Origin: PALSA-1296 sp038210275
GTDB lineage: Bacteria; Bacteroidota; Ignavibacteria; Palsa-1295
Direction: 5' to 3'
Length of the DNA: 64,000 nt
Assembly: GCA_038210275.1 (NCBI GenBank)
Contig: JBBQWV010000021.1
Span: forward strand, 5,400-69,399
Shown one piece after another: positions 24,842 through 32,964 of this stretch. The position numbers and the translations under genes were made by a program. Positions within the stretch are counted from its first letter, which is position 1. Every line of letters starts with the position of its first letter. The notes below the pieces were generated by a model that saw nothing but the letters and a program-made list of their open reading frames with translations, was not told the DNA's origin and made no database searches.

Positions 24842-24909
24842 GGGGGTAGCAGGTTGCCAGACCGGGACTTCTCATTCCATGCTGGGCGGTTCGATTCCGT
24901 CTATCTCCA
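24842..24909 (+). tRNA. tRNA-like sequence, 68 nt, reduced D and anticodon arms
   Basis: The acceptor stem GGGGGTA/TATCTCC (7 bp, one or two G-U pairs) with a following A, and the T-arm GGCGG-TTCGATT-CCGTC, are convincing. The middle is short. A 3-bp D-like hairpin (GGT/ACC) and a 4-bp anticodon stem (GGGA/TTCC) enclose CTTCTCA, which would give anticodon UCU (Arg) but with C at position 37. It may be a decayed tRNA or a minimal tRNA-like element. It begins 25 bases after the ochre-reading tRNA. Confidence 0.35.
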
Positions 24910-25271
24910 CTCTCTATTTTAGAAACAATCTTATTCTATTTTAAAATCCCGCTACCCATGTATCTGAATAGCACTCTATAAACATATCCCATTTTCCAAA
25001 GAGTTTCACAATGTTTTGTAAAATGTCTTACAACTGCAATAGCCTAATCAAATTATGGTCTTTTTATCTCGCCTGTAAAGCGTTGTTTTGTGTGGCTTTA
25101 CCAGATGTGACGTGTGTAGCATATAATTACCGTTACAGGGGCTTCATGGGGAAAGGATGAAGGCAGAAGCATGAAGGATGAAGGGGAAAATTAATTTGTG
25201 ATTGCAACAAGGGCTTCAGCCCTACGAACTAATCCTTTAAATATGGGCAAGGGTAATAAGTCTACTGCGAT

Positions 25272-25353
25272 TAAGGGATCGCTTCGTCGTCGGCAAGCGG
25301 ACTTCTCGCAATGATACTATGAACTTTGCTCGGGCTGACTTGGAGTCCGCCCA
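25272..25353. repeat. Family A and B repeat fragments in a 664-bp gene-free stretch
   Basis: GGATCGCTTCGTCG...CTCGCAATGATAC (family A) is followed by GGGCTGACTTGGAGTCCGCCC (family B). The stretch 24910-25573 otherwise holds short low-complexity repeats (AAGGATGAAGG type at 25155-25185) and a promoter at its right end. I see no gene. Confidence 0.65.
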
Positions 25354-25484
25354 ACTTTAGACTATATATTTCTCTACAAAACTATCAACTACCAAACTAC
25401 AAAACTAATCCTTAATATTCTGGCTCGTTTATTGCATAGTAAACTATGTCAGTATAGTATTTTAGTCACTTAGGACTGAAATAG

Positions 25485-25515
25485 TTGTGGTACCGTGAAA
25501 ATTTGCGTATTTTTG
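25485..25515 (+). promoter_or_regulatory. Promoter TTG-N20-TATTTTTG
   Basis: TTG at 25485-25487 and TATTTTTG at 25508-25515 with 20 bp between. The expected start leaves a leader of about 52 bases before the membrane protein gene at 25574. Confidence 0.65.
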
Positions 25516-25573
25516 TGTAATAGTGGAGTTTGTTGTTCTAATTTTTAATCTCATAATTTAAGGATAATTCTCT

Positions 25574-26554
25574 ATGGCAGATGCAGTAGTTACCCGCCCA
25601 GTACGTTCAGCGCCGAAACCGGCAGCTCGACATTCATCAAAACCATCCGGCGTTCCGGTTATGTTTTTAACGCTGCTTATGGCAGTCGGCACCCATTTTT
25701 TCCTTTGTTGGGTAGTCGGAATGGCTGCAGATAAAGTCACATGGCATCCGTTCGGAGTTGATTCGGATGTAGTATTCGGTGAAGCGCAATTCCAGCTTAA
25801 TGCAATCGTCAGCTTCCTGCCTTTCGATTTCTTTTTCGGATTTTGTTTCGCGGTTCTCTTAGGGTTTGCTCTTCGCGTACCGTTCTTCCGCGACCGTGTC
25901 TATCATACGATCGTCGAAGTGAAGAAGCGTTTAATGGTGCAGCTATCTGCTACCAGTGAAGAAGTAGAATCAATTCTGCGTAACGATCCGGATAATAACC
26001 AACGCTTACTTTCACGTCGTGAAGATATTAATCTCGAAAGTGTCGAGACTGAAATTGACAGCATCAATAACGGTCAGCGCTATCTTGATGGCAAAGCAGG
26101 TTTCATGAAGGGAATTTCGCTCTACATGAAATTCCACTTTGTGGAAATGTATTCTAATAGCGTTACCGGTTTGGCGTATGCCGGCGCTGCATTCCTTATT
26201 ATCGTCGTTGGTGTTCGCGGATTGAAATTCATTCCAGCGGTAAAGCCTTCGCCGATCCTTTTCGCTCTTGGTATCGAATTCTCGATGCTTTGTCTTCTTG
26301 CTTTAACCTTGATGTTCACTGAAGAAGAAGAGCGTACTGATAGAATCTTGAAGCAGATGGTTGATGCCGTCAAAGGCGGTAAAGGCAAAGCTGCTGTTGC
26401 ACAAATGGAAGCGGAAGCTTCGATGCTTTCACGCGGCGATTACGAGCGCATCATTCGCGATCAGATGGATCAGAAAATGCTCGAAATCCTCAGCGCAAAA
26501 GATGAAGATGCCGTCAGAAGATTGGCGCTTGATCTTGTCAATACAAAGAAGTAA
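25574..26554 (+). CDS. Conserved-looking four-helix membrane protein, function unknown
   Basis: The 326-residue protein has a basic N-terminal tail and two transmembrane helices (about residues 33-52 and 82-102). A cytoplasmic-type charged segment of about 90 residues follows, then two more helices (about 198-216 and 228-249) and a charged C-terminal helical region. The order of two helices, a soluble loop and two helices recalls MotA/TolQ-like proteins. I see no family signature and do not assign one. It has its own promoter and a strong terminator, so it is a single-gene unit. Confidence 0.8.
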   Translation: MADAVVTRPVRSAPKPAARHSSKPSGVPVMFLTLLMAVGTHFFLCWVVGMAADKVTWHPFGVDSDVVFGEAQFQLNAIVSFLPFDFFFGFCFAVLLGFALRVPFFRDRVYHTIVEVKKRLMVQLSATSEEVESILRNDPDNNQRLLSRREDINLESVETEIDSINNGQRYLDGKAGFMKGISLYMKFHFVEMYSNSVTGLAYAGAAFLIIVVGVRGLKFIPAVKPSPILFALGIEFSMLCLLALTLMFTEEEERTDRILKQMVDAVKGGKGKAAVAQMEAEASMLSRGDYERIIRDQMDQKMLEILSAKDEDAVRRLALDLVNTKK

Positions 26555-26580
26555 TTTTTTCTTTAATCATTTACTTGCAA

Positions 26581-26612
26581 AATGCAGTCTGCCTCGGCAG
26601 ACTGCATTTTTT
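26581..26612 (+). terminator. Strong intrinsic terminator
   Basis: TGCAGTCTGCC pairs with GGCAGACTGCA and is followed by TTTTTT. It closes the membrane protein gene. Confidence 0.9.
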
Positions 26613-26621
26613 AATTTTCTC

Positions 26622-26651
26622 CAGTGGGACGGACTCTCAGTCCGTCAGACC
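26622..26651. repeat. Family B repeat (GTGGGACGGACT...AGTCCGTC)
   Basis: Short palindrome GACGGACT/AGTCCGTC type, related to copies at 37973-37999 and 55383-55444. Confidence 0.65.
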
Positions 26652-26724
26652 AGATTTTTTTTTACTTCGGCACGACCTCACTCTTCGGAATGTTTAACGA
26701 TTTCTAATACTAAAAAAGGAACCG

Positions 26725-27813
26725 ATGATCATTATAATGCAGAAGGGTGCTAAGGAAGCAGATGTTGTTAAAGTTGAAAAGATCCTTTCCACACAAGGAG
26801 TTCACAGCGAACGATTAGTTGGCGAGAAGCAAATAGTGATCGGTATCATCGGCGGAAGTCATGGAGTTGATATTACTTCTTTCGCTACCTTAGACGGAGT
26901 TCAGGAAGTGGTTAGGGTTAATTCTCCGCTGAAGCTTTCATCCCGTTTAACTCATCCTCAGGATACAGTAATTACATTTAGTGATGGAACCAGTATAGGC
27001 GGTAAATCTCCAAGCGTTGTCATCGCGGGACCATGTGCCGTCGAAAGCGAAGATCAACTTCGCAGAACTGCTGAGTTGATCCGAAAAAATGGAGTCAGGT
27101 TTTTACGAGGCGGAGCTTTTAAGCCAAGAACTTCGCCGTATTCATTTCAGGGATTAGGATTTGACGGATTAGAATTATTGAAGAAGGTCAGCGAAGAATT
27201 CGGACTCTTCATCGTTACTGAAGTTATGGAGCCGGCACATGCTCCGCGAATTGCAGAATTTGCTGACATCATTCAAGTCGGAGCGAGGAATATGCAGAAT
27301 TTCCCTTTGCTTCGTCAATTGGGAAATGTTAATAAGCCAGTTCTCTTAAAACGCGGTCCGGCATCTACTATAGAAGAATGGCTTCTTGCGGCGGAGTATA
27401 TTTTAAGCGGCGGCAATGATCAGGTTATTCTTTGCGAACGAGGTATCAGGACTTTTGAAAATTCTCTTCGCTATACTCTCGATCTCAGCGCAGTGCCGAT
27501 CATTAAAGAATTATCTCATCTTCCTATTATAGTTGATCCATCCCATGCAACAGGCAAGAGGGAAGTAGTCTCGGCTATGAGCCGCGCCTCACTCGCTGCC
27601 GGAGCCGATGGCATCATGGTCGAAGTTCATCCCGATCCGATTCATGCTCTGAGTGATGGAGCACAAGCCCTAACCTTCGAGATGTTCGAAGAGATGATGT
27701 CCGAGCTTGTCAGGATCGGCGATGCAATAGATAGACCGGTTTTAGTGGAGTCGTTTAATCGGGAAAAGTCTGAAGCGCGGAGTCCGATGTCCGAAGTAAG
27801 GAAGAATGTCTGA
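26725..27813 (+). CDS. aroF: 3-deoxy-7-phosphoheptulonate synthase (DAHP synthase)
   Basis: The protein (362 residues) is the Thermotoga/Bacillus type of DAHP synthase. An N-terminal ferredoxin-like regulatory domain (about residues 1-70) precedes a TIM barrel. The barrel shows VVIAGPCAVES, RGGAFKPRTSPYSFQG, QVGARNMQNF, LLKRGPAST and IVDPSHATGKR. It condenses phosphoenolpyruvate and erythrose 4-phosphate, the first step of the shikimate pathway. The last twenty or so residues (after RPVLVESF) look like unrelated readthrough into intergenic-type sequence. AGGAA lies just upstream of the ATG. Confidence 0.96.
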   Translation: MIIIMQKGAKEADVVKVEKILSTQGVHSERLVGEKQIVIGIIGGSHGVDITSFATLDGVQEVVRVNSPLKLSSRLTHPQDTVITFSDGTSIGGKSPSVVIAGPCAVESEDQLRRTAELIRKNGVRFLRGGAFKPRTSPYSFQGLGFDGLELLKKVSEEFGLFIVTEVMEPAHAPRIAEFADIIQVGARNMQNFPLLRQLGNVNKPVLLKRGPASTIEEWLLAAEYILSGGNDQVILCERGIRTFENSLRYTLDLSAVPIIKELSHLPIIVDPSHATGKREVVSAMSRASLAAGADGIMVEVHPDPIHALSDGAQALTFEMFEEMMSELVRIGDAIDRPVLVESFNREKSEARSPMSEVRKNV

Positions 27814-27934
27814 ACCCGGATTATTGGGATTTTGAAGGATTTTTAGGATTATTTTTTGCCCTAAATATTTGGTACCAATTTTGGGTTTTGGTGTTGTATT
27901 TGTGGATGTAATTAATTTAGTAACGAGTTTTTTT

Positions 27935-29008
27935 ATGAAAATTTTGAATTCGTTCGCATTTTTGGTTTTATCAATTCTCTTATTGTTTTCCTCTGCAAAT
28001 GCCCAAATACCAGAGGTGCTTATTGGTGATACAGATCTCGTTGCAAAGATTGGTACAAATGATCACTGCAGGGTATTTAATTTCTCTTATTCTCATTCTA
28101 ATAAAAATTTTCATGTTAACCCTTATAAAGATGATATAGGATTTACTTTATACTGGGGGCTTAATTGTGATGTCTTATTTAGCCCAATGACAATCGGCAC
28201 TCAAATTGACACTTTTTTTCTCTCCGGAGATGGCTATTTCCCAGATTGCAACAGAAGCTATCATGAGTCAGCTGGGCCTTATATCATTAACGTAAAAGGG
28301 GTTTCTGATTCTGTTACATTATTCAGAACGATTGATACGAATCGGATAATCTTCTACTGGTTGGTTGATAGCAATAAATACATCCCTGAAAATTTCTTGA
28401 ATGTCGGGCTTCAAAAATCTTTTGGATTCTTTAATAATGTAGAAGACTCCTCTTCTTTTACCATGAGCCTTGTTTCGGATACTAACGCTGAAATATACCC
28501 TGAAGTCATGATAGGCTCAAAAAATAATTCACTACCTCAATCCTACAATTTAGCTCCTCAAACAAGATGGGTACATGGATTAATCAATTTTAATACGGCC
28601 TCAAATGGATTTTTTAAAGACACTACGTTTATTGTTTATCTAAAAGTTGTAATCCAAAACCATACAATTAGAGATTCATTCTTATTCAAATATTATATTG
28701 AGTATCTTCCTAAACCTTTTGCAGAAGTTGGTAAAAGTATGTCCCCGAAAGAACCCCAAGTTCAAATTTCTACTTTTATCAACGATCTTTTAAATATCTA
28801 CTCACTCTTCCTCCAACCCGAAAATGCTTCCTTAGAACTCTACGATGCCCTCGGTCGTCAGCAATCATTGCCGATTTCCGAAATAGAAATTCCTGCTGGA
28901 GAATATACGCAAAAGCTTGAAGTTGGCAATCTTTCGGCGGGATGGTATATCCTTCGAATGATATTAAAAGACCGGGTAATCAGCAAAAGCTTTCTTGTTT
29001 TGCATTAG
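27935..29008 (+). CDS. Secreted protein with T9SS C-terminal sorting domain
   Basis: From ATG 27935 the product has a clear signal peptide (hydrophobic core, cleavage after SSANAQ), about 270 residues of beta-rich unknown sequence, and a C-terminal region of T9SS type A form. That region carries SLELYDALGRQQ, LSAGWYILRM and a final strand ISKSFLVLH. It should be exported by Sec, moved across the outer membrane by the type IX system and attached to the surface or released. The longer frame starting at 27869 lacks a signal peptide and is not preferred. Function of the main domain unknown. Confidence 0.8.
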   Translation: MKILNSFAFLVLSILLLFSSANAQIPEVLIGDTDLVAKIGTNDHCRVFNFSYSHSNKNFHVNPYKDDIGFTLYWGLNCDVLFSPMTIGTQIDTFFLSGDGYFPDCNRSYHESAGPYIINVKGVSDSVTLFRTIDTNRIIFYWLVDSNKYIPENFLNVGLQKSFGFFNNVEDSSSFTMSLVSDTNAEIYPEVMIGSKNNSLPQSYNLAPQTRWVHGLINFNTASNGFFKDTTFIVYLKVVIQNHTIRDSFLFKYYIEYLPKPFAEVGKSMSPKEPQVQISTFINDLLNIYSLFLQPENASLELYDALGRQQSLPISEIEIPAGEYTQKLEVGNLSAGWYILRMILKDRVISKSFLVLH

Positions 29009-29058
29009 TGAATTTTCCACAAATTTCACTATTTCTAAAAAAAAGGTTATTCTGTTCG

Positions 29059-29066
29059 TATTTTTG
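29059..29066 (+). promoter_or_regulatory. -7 box TATTTTTG upstream of tRNA-Val
   Basis: Consensus -7 element about 98 bases before the tRNA-Val 5' end. No clear -33 TTG. Confidence 0.4.
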
Positions 29067-29163
29067 CAATCAATAATAGAATTGCAGGGTTTTATCCCCC
29101 GCATTTCTTTTAAGTTTTAAGTTTAAGCTCGCCGCGGCGAATCTTCGACTTTAAGCTTATGTC

Positions 29164-29239
29164 GGGCGCTTAGTCTCAGCTGGTTTAGAGCGACTCGTTT
29201 ACACCGAGTAGGTCGGGGGTTCGAATCCCTCAGCGCCCA
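29164..29239 (+). tRNA. tRNA-Val (anticodon UAC)
   Basis: Acceptor GGGCGCT/AGCGCCC with discriminator A, anticodon stem ACTCG/CGAGT with loop TTTACAC (UAC at 34-36, reading GUA/GUG and perhaps other Val codons), and T-arm GGGGG-TTCGAAT-CCCTC. The D-arm is one base longer than usual. CCA is not encoded. Confidence 0.94.
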
Positions 29240-29363
29240 CAAGAAAATGAGGAATCATGAACGAACATTCGGATTTCTCATTCAATAAGTTTTCAGAACA
29301 AACGCATCTTTTGTGTTGTTAAATAACGGCTGTCAGAGCAGCCAATTCTGATTTTTTCACAAC

Positions 29364-29816
29364 ATGTCTCAATCACCATCAGGGGCAGTTCCACCGTGGC
29401 TCCGACAAGGAGCCGATAGATCAGTTGCTGGCGCATCCGGCGCAGCACCTGTTGCTTCCGCTCCTAAACCTACCGCCGCTCCGGTAGGCAATGACGTAGA
29501 TGCCATTGCCGATGCACCTGCTGCGGCTCCTGCCAAAAAGAAAAAGGCAAAGCTGATGGCAGTCGTTCACATGGAAGGCTGCACGGGCTGTGATGTTTGT
29601 GTTGAGTTTTGTCCCGTCGATTGCATCTACCACATTCCCGGACCCGAGCATATTTTAGCGGAGAATCCGCATGCATCCATGAACGGAGTTGTCATGATCG
29701 ATGAAGATGTCTGCATCGGATGTAAGTTATGCGCAAAATACTGCCCATGGGAAACGATCGAGATGATCGATACGGATACACTTGAAGAGGCAAGGGCGTT
29801 GGGATTGGCATATTAA
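29364..29816 (+). CDS. 2x[4Fe-4S] ferredoxin-type protein of the bc-complex cluster
   Basis: The 150-residue protein has a 60-residue Ala/Pro-rich N-terminal region (AVPPWLRQ, APKPTAAPV) followed by KKKKAK. It then has two [4Fe-4S] motifs, CTGCDVCVEFCP and CIGCKLCAKYCP, at about residues 74-85 and 118-129. It is a soluble electron carrier. Its position 5' of Rieske and cytochrome b genes suggests it feeds or accepts electrons at a quinol-oxidising complex. The Ala/Pro segment shares APKPxAAPV with the C-terminus of the cytochrome b gene downstream. Confidence 0.9.
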   Translation: MSQSPSGAVPPWLRQGADRSVAGASGAAPVASAPKPTAAPVGNDVDAIADAPAAAPAKKKKAKLMAVVHMEGCTGCDVCVEFCPVDCIYHIPGPEHILAENPHASMNGVVMIDEDVCIGCKLCAKYCPWETIEMIDTDTLEEARALGLAY

Positions 29817-29843
29817 GAGTTTTAATTTGAAAATTGATAAATA

Positions 29844-29966
29844 GTGTCATTGCGAGGAGTCGCTTTAGCGACGACGAAGCAATCCCCTGACAGATTGTAG
29901 AATGTTACACTCAGGCACCATTGAGGAGATTGCTTCGTCGGGCTAAAGCCCTCCTCGCAAAGACAC
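29844..29966. repeat. Family A element, full length (~123 bp)
   Basis: Inverted ends GTGTCATTGCGAGGAG and CTCCTCGCAAAGACAC enclose internal GACGAAGCAATC and GGAGATTGCTTCGTCG. It is nearly the same size as the elements at 31865 and 45963. It separates the ferredoxin and Rieske genes. An open frame running out of it into the Rieske gene is accidental. Confidence 0.85.
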
Positions 29967-29983
29967 AAATTAATAAAGCATTT

Positions 29984-30709
29984 ATGGCTGACGAGAAAGA
30001 CCAATTAGCAGATCTTCCATTTTTGGAGGTACCGCGCCCCGAAGAGGCGGGGACGCATGCGACGAGCACATTCAATATGCCGCCGATGAAAAATCCGCCG
30101 GAAGAGTTGAAGGATATTGCCGCAAAAGTATCGGCTCCCGGTTCGCCGGAAGCGCGCAAAGCCGAGCCGCCTGATAAAGTGCGGATGGCAAAGCCAATGC
30201 CGAAAGCTGAGGACGATCCCGGTACTTGGGAGTTCGGTCGCCGTAGTTTTCTGCGTGCAACAGGATGGATGTCATTCTTCGGATTTATTACCATTGCTTC
30301 GATCGGTGCATTGCGAATGATGTTCCCGCGTATATTGTACGAGCCACCAAAATCTTTCAAAGCCGGAAAGCCGGGAGAGTACCTTCCAATGTCCGTTTCG
30401 GAAAAATATAAGGATACTGAACGTGTATGGATCTGCCGCGATGAAGAAAATATTTTTGCACTCGTCGCAATTTGTACTCACTTAGGCTGCACACCTCGTT
30501 GGCTTGCGTCCGAAGCAAAGTTCAAATGTCCGTGTCACGGATCTGGATTTACTTTCGAAGGTATTAATTTCGAAGGACCAGCTCCGCGTCCGCTTGAACG
30601 CGCCAAGATCGTGCTTACCGAGACAGGCGAATTGCTTGTCGATAAAGGACAGACATTCCGTTACGAGAATGGAGATTGGGGAAAGCCCGATTCGTTCTTG
30701 AAAGTGTAA
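29984..30709 (+). CDS. Rieske iron-sulphur protein
   Basis: From ATG 29984 the product is 241 residues. It has a long charged N-terminus, a twin-arginine-like signal-anchor (FGRRSFLRATGW followed by a hydrophobic helix, about residues 85-115) and the Rieske domain. That domain carries CTHLGC and CPCHGSGF, the two Cys and two His ligands of the [2Fe-2S] cluster. It is the high-potential branch of a cytochrome bc-type complex on the periplasmic face. The upstream in-frame ATG at 29921 lies in a repeat element, so 29984 is chosen. Confidence 0.95.
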   Translation: MADEKDQLADLPFLEVPRPEEAGTHATSTFNMPPMKNPPEELKDIAAKVSAPGSPEARKAEPPDKVRMAKPMPKAEDDPGTWEFGRRSFLRATGWMSFFGFITIASIGALRMMFPRILYEPPKSFKAGKPGEYLPMSVSEKYKDTERVWICRDEENIFALVAICTHLGCTPRWLASEAKFKCPCHGSGFTFEGINFEGPAPRPLERAKIVLTETGELLVDKGQTFRYENGDWGKPDSFLKV

Positions 30710-30796
30710 GATAATTTTGAGGTTTGAATTTTGAGTTTTGAGTTGGAGAATTATATTTCTGCTAAAGACTAGTAACTAAAGACTAACGACTTTTTT

Positions 30797-31837
30797 ATGG
30801 CATTCAAACTACCATTTGTTCCACCGAAGCCGCCGCCTATTGAAAAGGTGAAAAAGGATATCACGCAATCCGAGGCGTGGAAATCCATTTTTCGGCATTC
30901 GTATCAGGATAACCAGCGAAATCGCGCATTGCAGATCGTTGACAACGTCTTTCTGCATTTGCATCCTGTTCGCGTTCCGCGTCATGCAACAAATTACTCG
31001 TTCACATGGGGAATGGGCGGAATCACGTTCTTGCTTTTTATTCACTTAACGGTGACGGGCATCATCCTGATGTTCTGGTACCGCCCGACGGAAGCATTTG
31101 CTTTTCAGGATATGAAAGCATTAATGAATGACGTTGCCTTCGGTCCGTTGCTTCGTAATCTTCATCGGTGGGCAGCGCACTCGATGGTTATTACGGTCAT
31201 GTTGCACATGTTCCGTGTCTTTTTAACAGGCTCTTATAAACCGCCGCGTCAATTCAATTGGGGTGTCGGTGTTATTCTTCTTCTTCTTACATTCCTTCTT
31301 TCATTCACAGGATATTTACTTCCGTGGGATCAGCTTTCAATTTGGGCTGTGACAGTGGGTACGAATATGGCACGCTCGGTGCCATTGCAAGGATCGGAGG
31401 GACCTTTTTCCAATTACCTTGGGCTAAGACCTGATAATGATATTCGGTTTATTTTGCTAGGGGGTACGCAAGTAGGTGAGCCGACGCTGCTGAGATTTTA
31501 TGTGGGGCATTGTATCTTCTTGCCATTTATTGCTGCTACGTTAATGGCAGTGCATTTTTGGCGAGTGCGAAAAGATGGTGGAATATCCGGACCTGTCTTG
31601 AATACCAAGGCAAGTGAAGGAGCAAAATATATTGCCGAGAAAATGGCGACGAAGCGTATTGCACAGATCAAAGGTACGCCAGCAAATGGTAACGGAAAAC
31701 CTGCTGCTCCGGCGAAAGCCCCAGCACCGGCAGCACCAAAACCTGCTGCTGCACCAGTCGCTGCCGCGGGTTCTGCGCCACCAGCCGCACCGCCTGCCGG
31801 AGGAGCAAAAGCTCCGCCGCCGTGGATGAAAAAATAG
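30797..31837 (+). CDS. Cytochrome b (b6-like) subunit with Ala/Pro tail
   Basis: The 346-residue protein is the four-helix haem-binding half of cytochrome b, as in b6. Haem-ligating histidines lie in LHRWAAHSMVITVMLHMFRV and FYVGHCIFLPF...MAVHFWRV, about 14 residues apart in each helix. It oxidises quinol and carries electrons across the membrane. After KDGG it continues with about 80 residues. The last 50 are Ala/Pro-rich and end in PPPWMKK, resembling the ferredoxin N-terminus. A 19-base word directly before the start is repeated before the next gene. Confidence 0.93.
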   Translation: MAFKLPFVPPKPPPIEKVKKDITQSEAWKSIFRHSYQDNQRNRALQIVDNVFLHLHPVRVPRHATNYSFTWGMGGITFLLFIHLTVTGIILMFWYRPTEAFAFQDMKALMNDVAFGPLLRNLHRWAAHSMVITVMLHMFRVFLTGSYKPPRQFNWGVGVILLLLTFLLSFTGYLLPWDQLSIWAVTVGTNMARSVPLQGSEGPFSNYLGLRPDNDIRFILLGGTQVGEPTLLRFYVGHCIFLPFIAATLMAVHFWRVRKDGGISGPVLNTKASEGAKYIAEKMATKRIAQIKGTPANGNGKPAAPAKAPAPAAPKPAAAPVAAAGSAPPAAPPAGGAKAPPPWMKK

Positions 31838-31864
31838 TTTTGAATTTTAAGTTTTGAATTTATT

Positions 31865-31986
31865 GTGTCATTGCGAGGAGGGCTTTAGCCCGACGAAGCA
31901 ATCTGCTCGATCGTGCCGAGAAGATTTTGTGCTAATCCAAAGGGGATTGCTTCGTCAGTCGCTTCGCTCCTTTCTCGCAATGACAC
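31865..31986. repeat. Family A element, full length (~122 bp)
   Basis: Ends GTGTCATTGCGAGGAG and CTTTCTCGCAATGACAC enclose inverted GACGAAGCAATC/GGATTGCTTCGTC parts. It lies between the cytochrome b and subunit IV genes. Confidence 0.85.
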
Positions 31987-32001
31987 ACAACTAACGACTA
32001 A

Positions 32002-32020
32002 TAACTAAAGACTAACGACT
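32002..32020 (+). repeat. 19-bp word repeated upstream of cytochrome b subunit genes
   Basis: TAACTAAAGACTAACGACT occurs here and, identical, at 30773-30791, each a few bases before an ATG. It belongs to a low-complexity ACTAA/ACGAC type also seen at 17241-17267 and 63355-63383. Confidence 0.7.
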
Positions 32021-32024
32021 ACCT

Positions 32025-32942
32025 ATGTCAGAAGGCTTACATAATTTTTGGAAGATCCTGAGCGTACCGGACAATGTTCCGATCGTGCTCATGATCCTTC
32101 TCGTCAGCTTTTATTCGTGGCTTGCCTATAAACAGGCACGGCGAAATGATCGACTTGGAATCTATGAGGCAACACAATCCGATAAGGTGCAGGTTTGGCC
32201 GTATCTTGTGAAGATCGAGTTCCTCGTGACGATCATCATCCTGATCATTCTTACCGTTTGGTCTATTACGATCAATGCTCCGTTGGAAGAAGCGGCGAAT
32301 CCCACGCTTACTCCGAATCCGTCGAAAGCTCCATGGTACTTCCTCGGATTGCAGGAGATGCTTGTATATTTCGATCCGTGGATTGCCGGCGTGATGCTTC
32401 CGACATTTATTCTCATCGGACTCATCCTCGTACCATATATAGATCCCAATCCAAAAGGGAATGGATACTACACCTTCAAAGAGCGTCCGTTCGCTATCGC
32501 GACATTTTCCATCGGCTTTTTAATTCTTTGGGTATTGCTTATCGTGCTTGGTACGTTTATGCGCGGACCGGGTTGGTATTATTTCTGGCCTTGGGAATTT
32601 TGGGATACGCACCGAGTCGTGGCGCTTACGAACGTCGATCTTTGGGAAGGGCTATTCGGCATTACGTCGAAGAATGTTGATGGTTCATTTAATCTCTTGC
32701 AGGTTGCACTTGGCGGCATACTCGTAATGGGATGGCTTGTTGCAATTCCGATGTGGGTATGGAAAAAGTATAAAGAAAATTCTGCAGTGCTCAAGCAGAT
32801 GGGGGCATTGAAATTTGGAATGACGGTCGTTCTGTTCATGATGATGGCAGGACTTCCGATCAAGATGTTCTTGCGTTTGGCATTTAACATCAAATATATT
32901 TGGGTGTTCGGTGTCGGACATGATCTGTTTTTTAACATCTAA
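32025..32942 (+). CDS. Cytochrome b C-terminal (subunit IV-like) protein
   Basis: The 305-residue membrane protein contains the cytochrome b C-terminal domain, with PSKAPWYFLGLQEMLVYFDPW carrying the quinol-site PxWY-type motif. Several helices surround it. Extra helices at both ends make it larger than plant-type subunit IV. With the upstream b6-like protein it forms a complete split cytochrome b. It is closely followed (22 bp) by the eight-haem cytochrome gene, indicating one operon. Confidence 0.92.
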   Translation: MSEGLHNFWKILSVPDNVPIVLMILLVSFYSWLAYKQARRNDRLGIYEATQSDKVQVWPYLVKIEFLVTIIILIILTVWSITINAPLEEAANPTLTPNPSKAPWYFLGLQEMLVYFDPWIAGVMLPTFILIGLILVPYIDPNPKGNGYYTFKERPFAIATFSIGFLILWVLLIVLGTFMRGPGWYYFWPWEFWDTHRVVALTNVDLWEGLFGITSKNVDGSFNLLQVALGGILVMGWLVAIPMWVWKKYKENSAVLKQMGALKFGMTVVLFMMMAGLPIKMFLRLAFNIKYIWVFGVGHDLFFNI

Positions 32943-32964
32943 AATTTAAGAGACTTTCGCTTCT

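Noticed and set aside
29921..29983. N-terminal extension of the Rieske protein
   Set aside because: These codons come from the family A repeat; the ATG at 29984 starts the natural protein.
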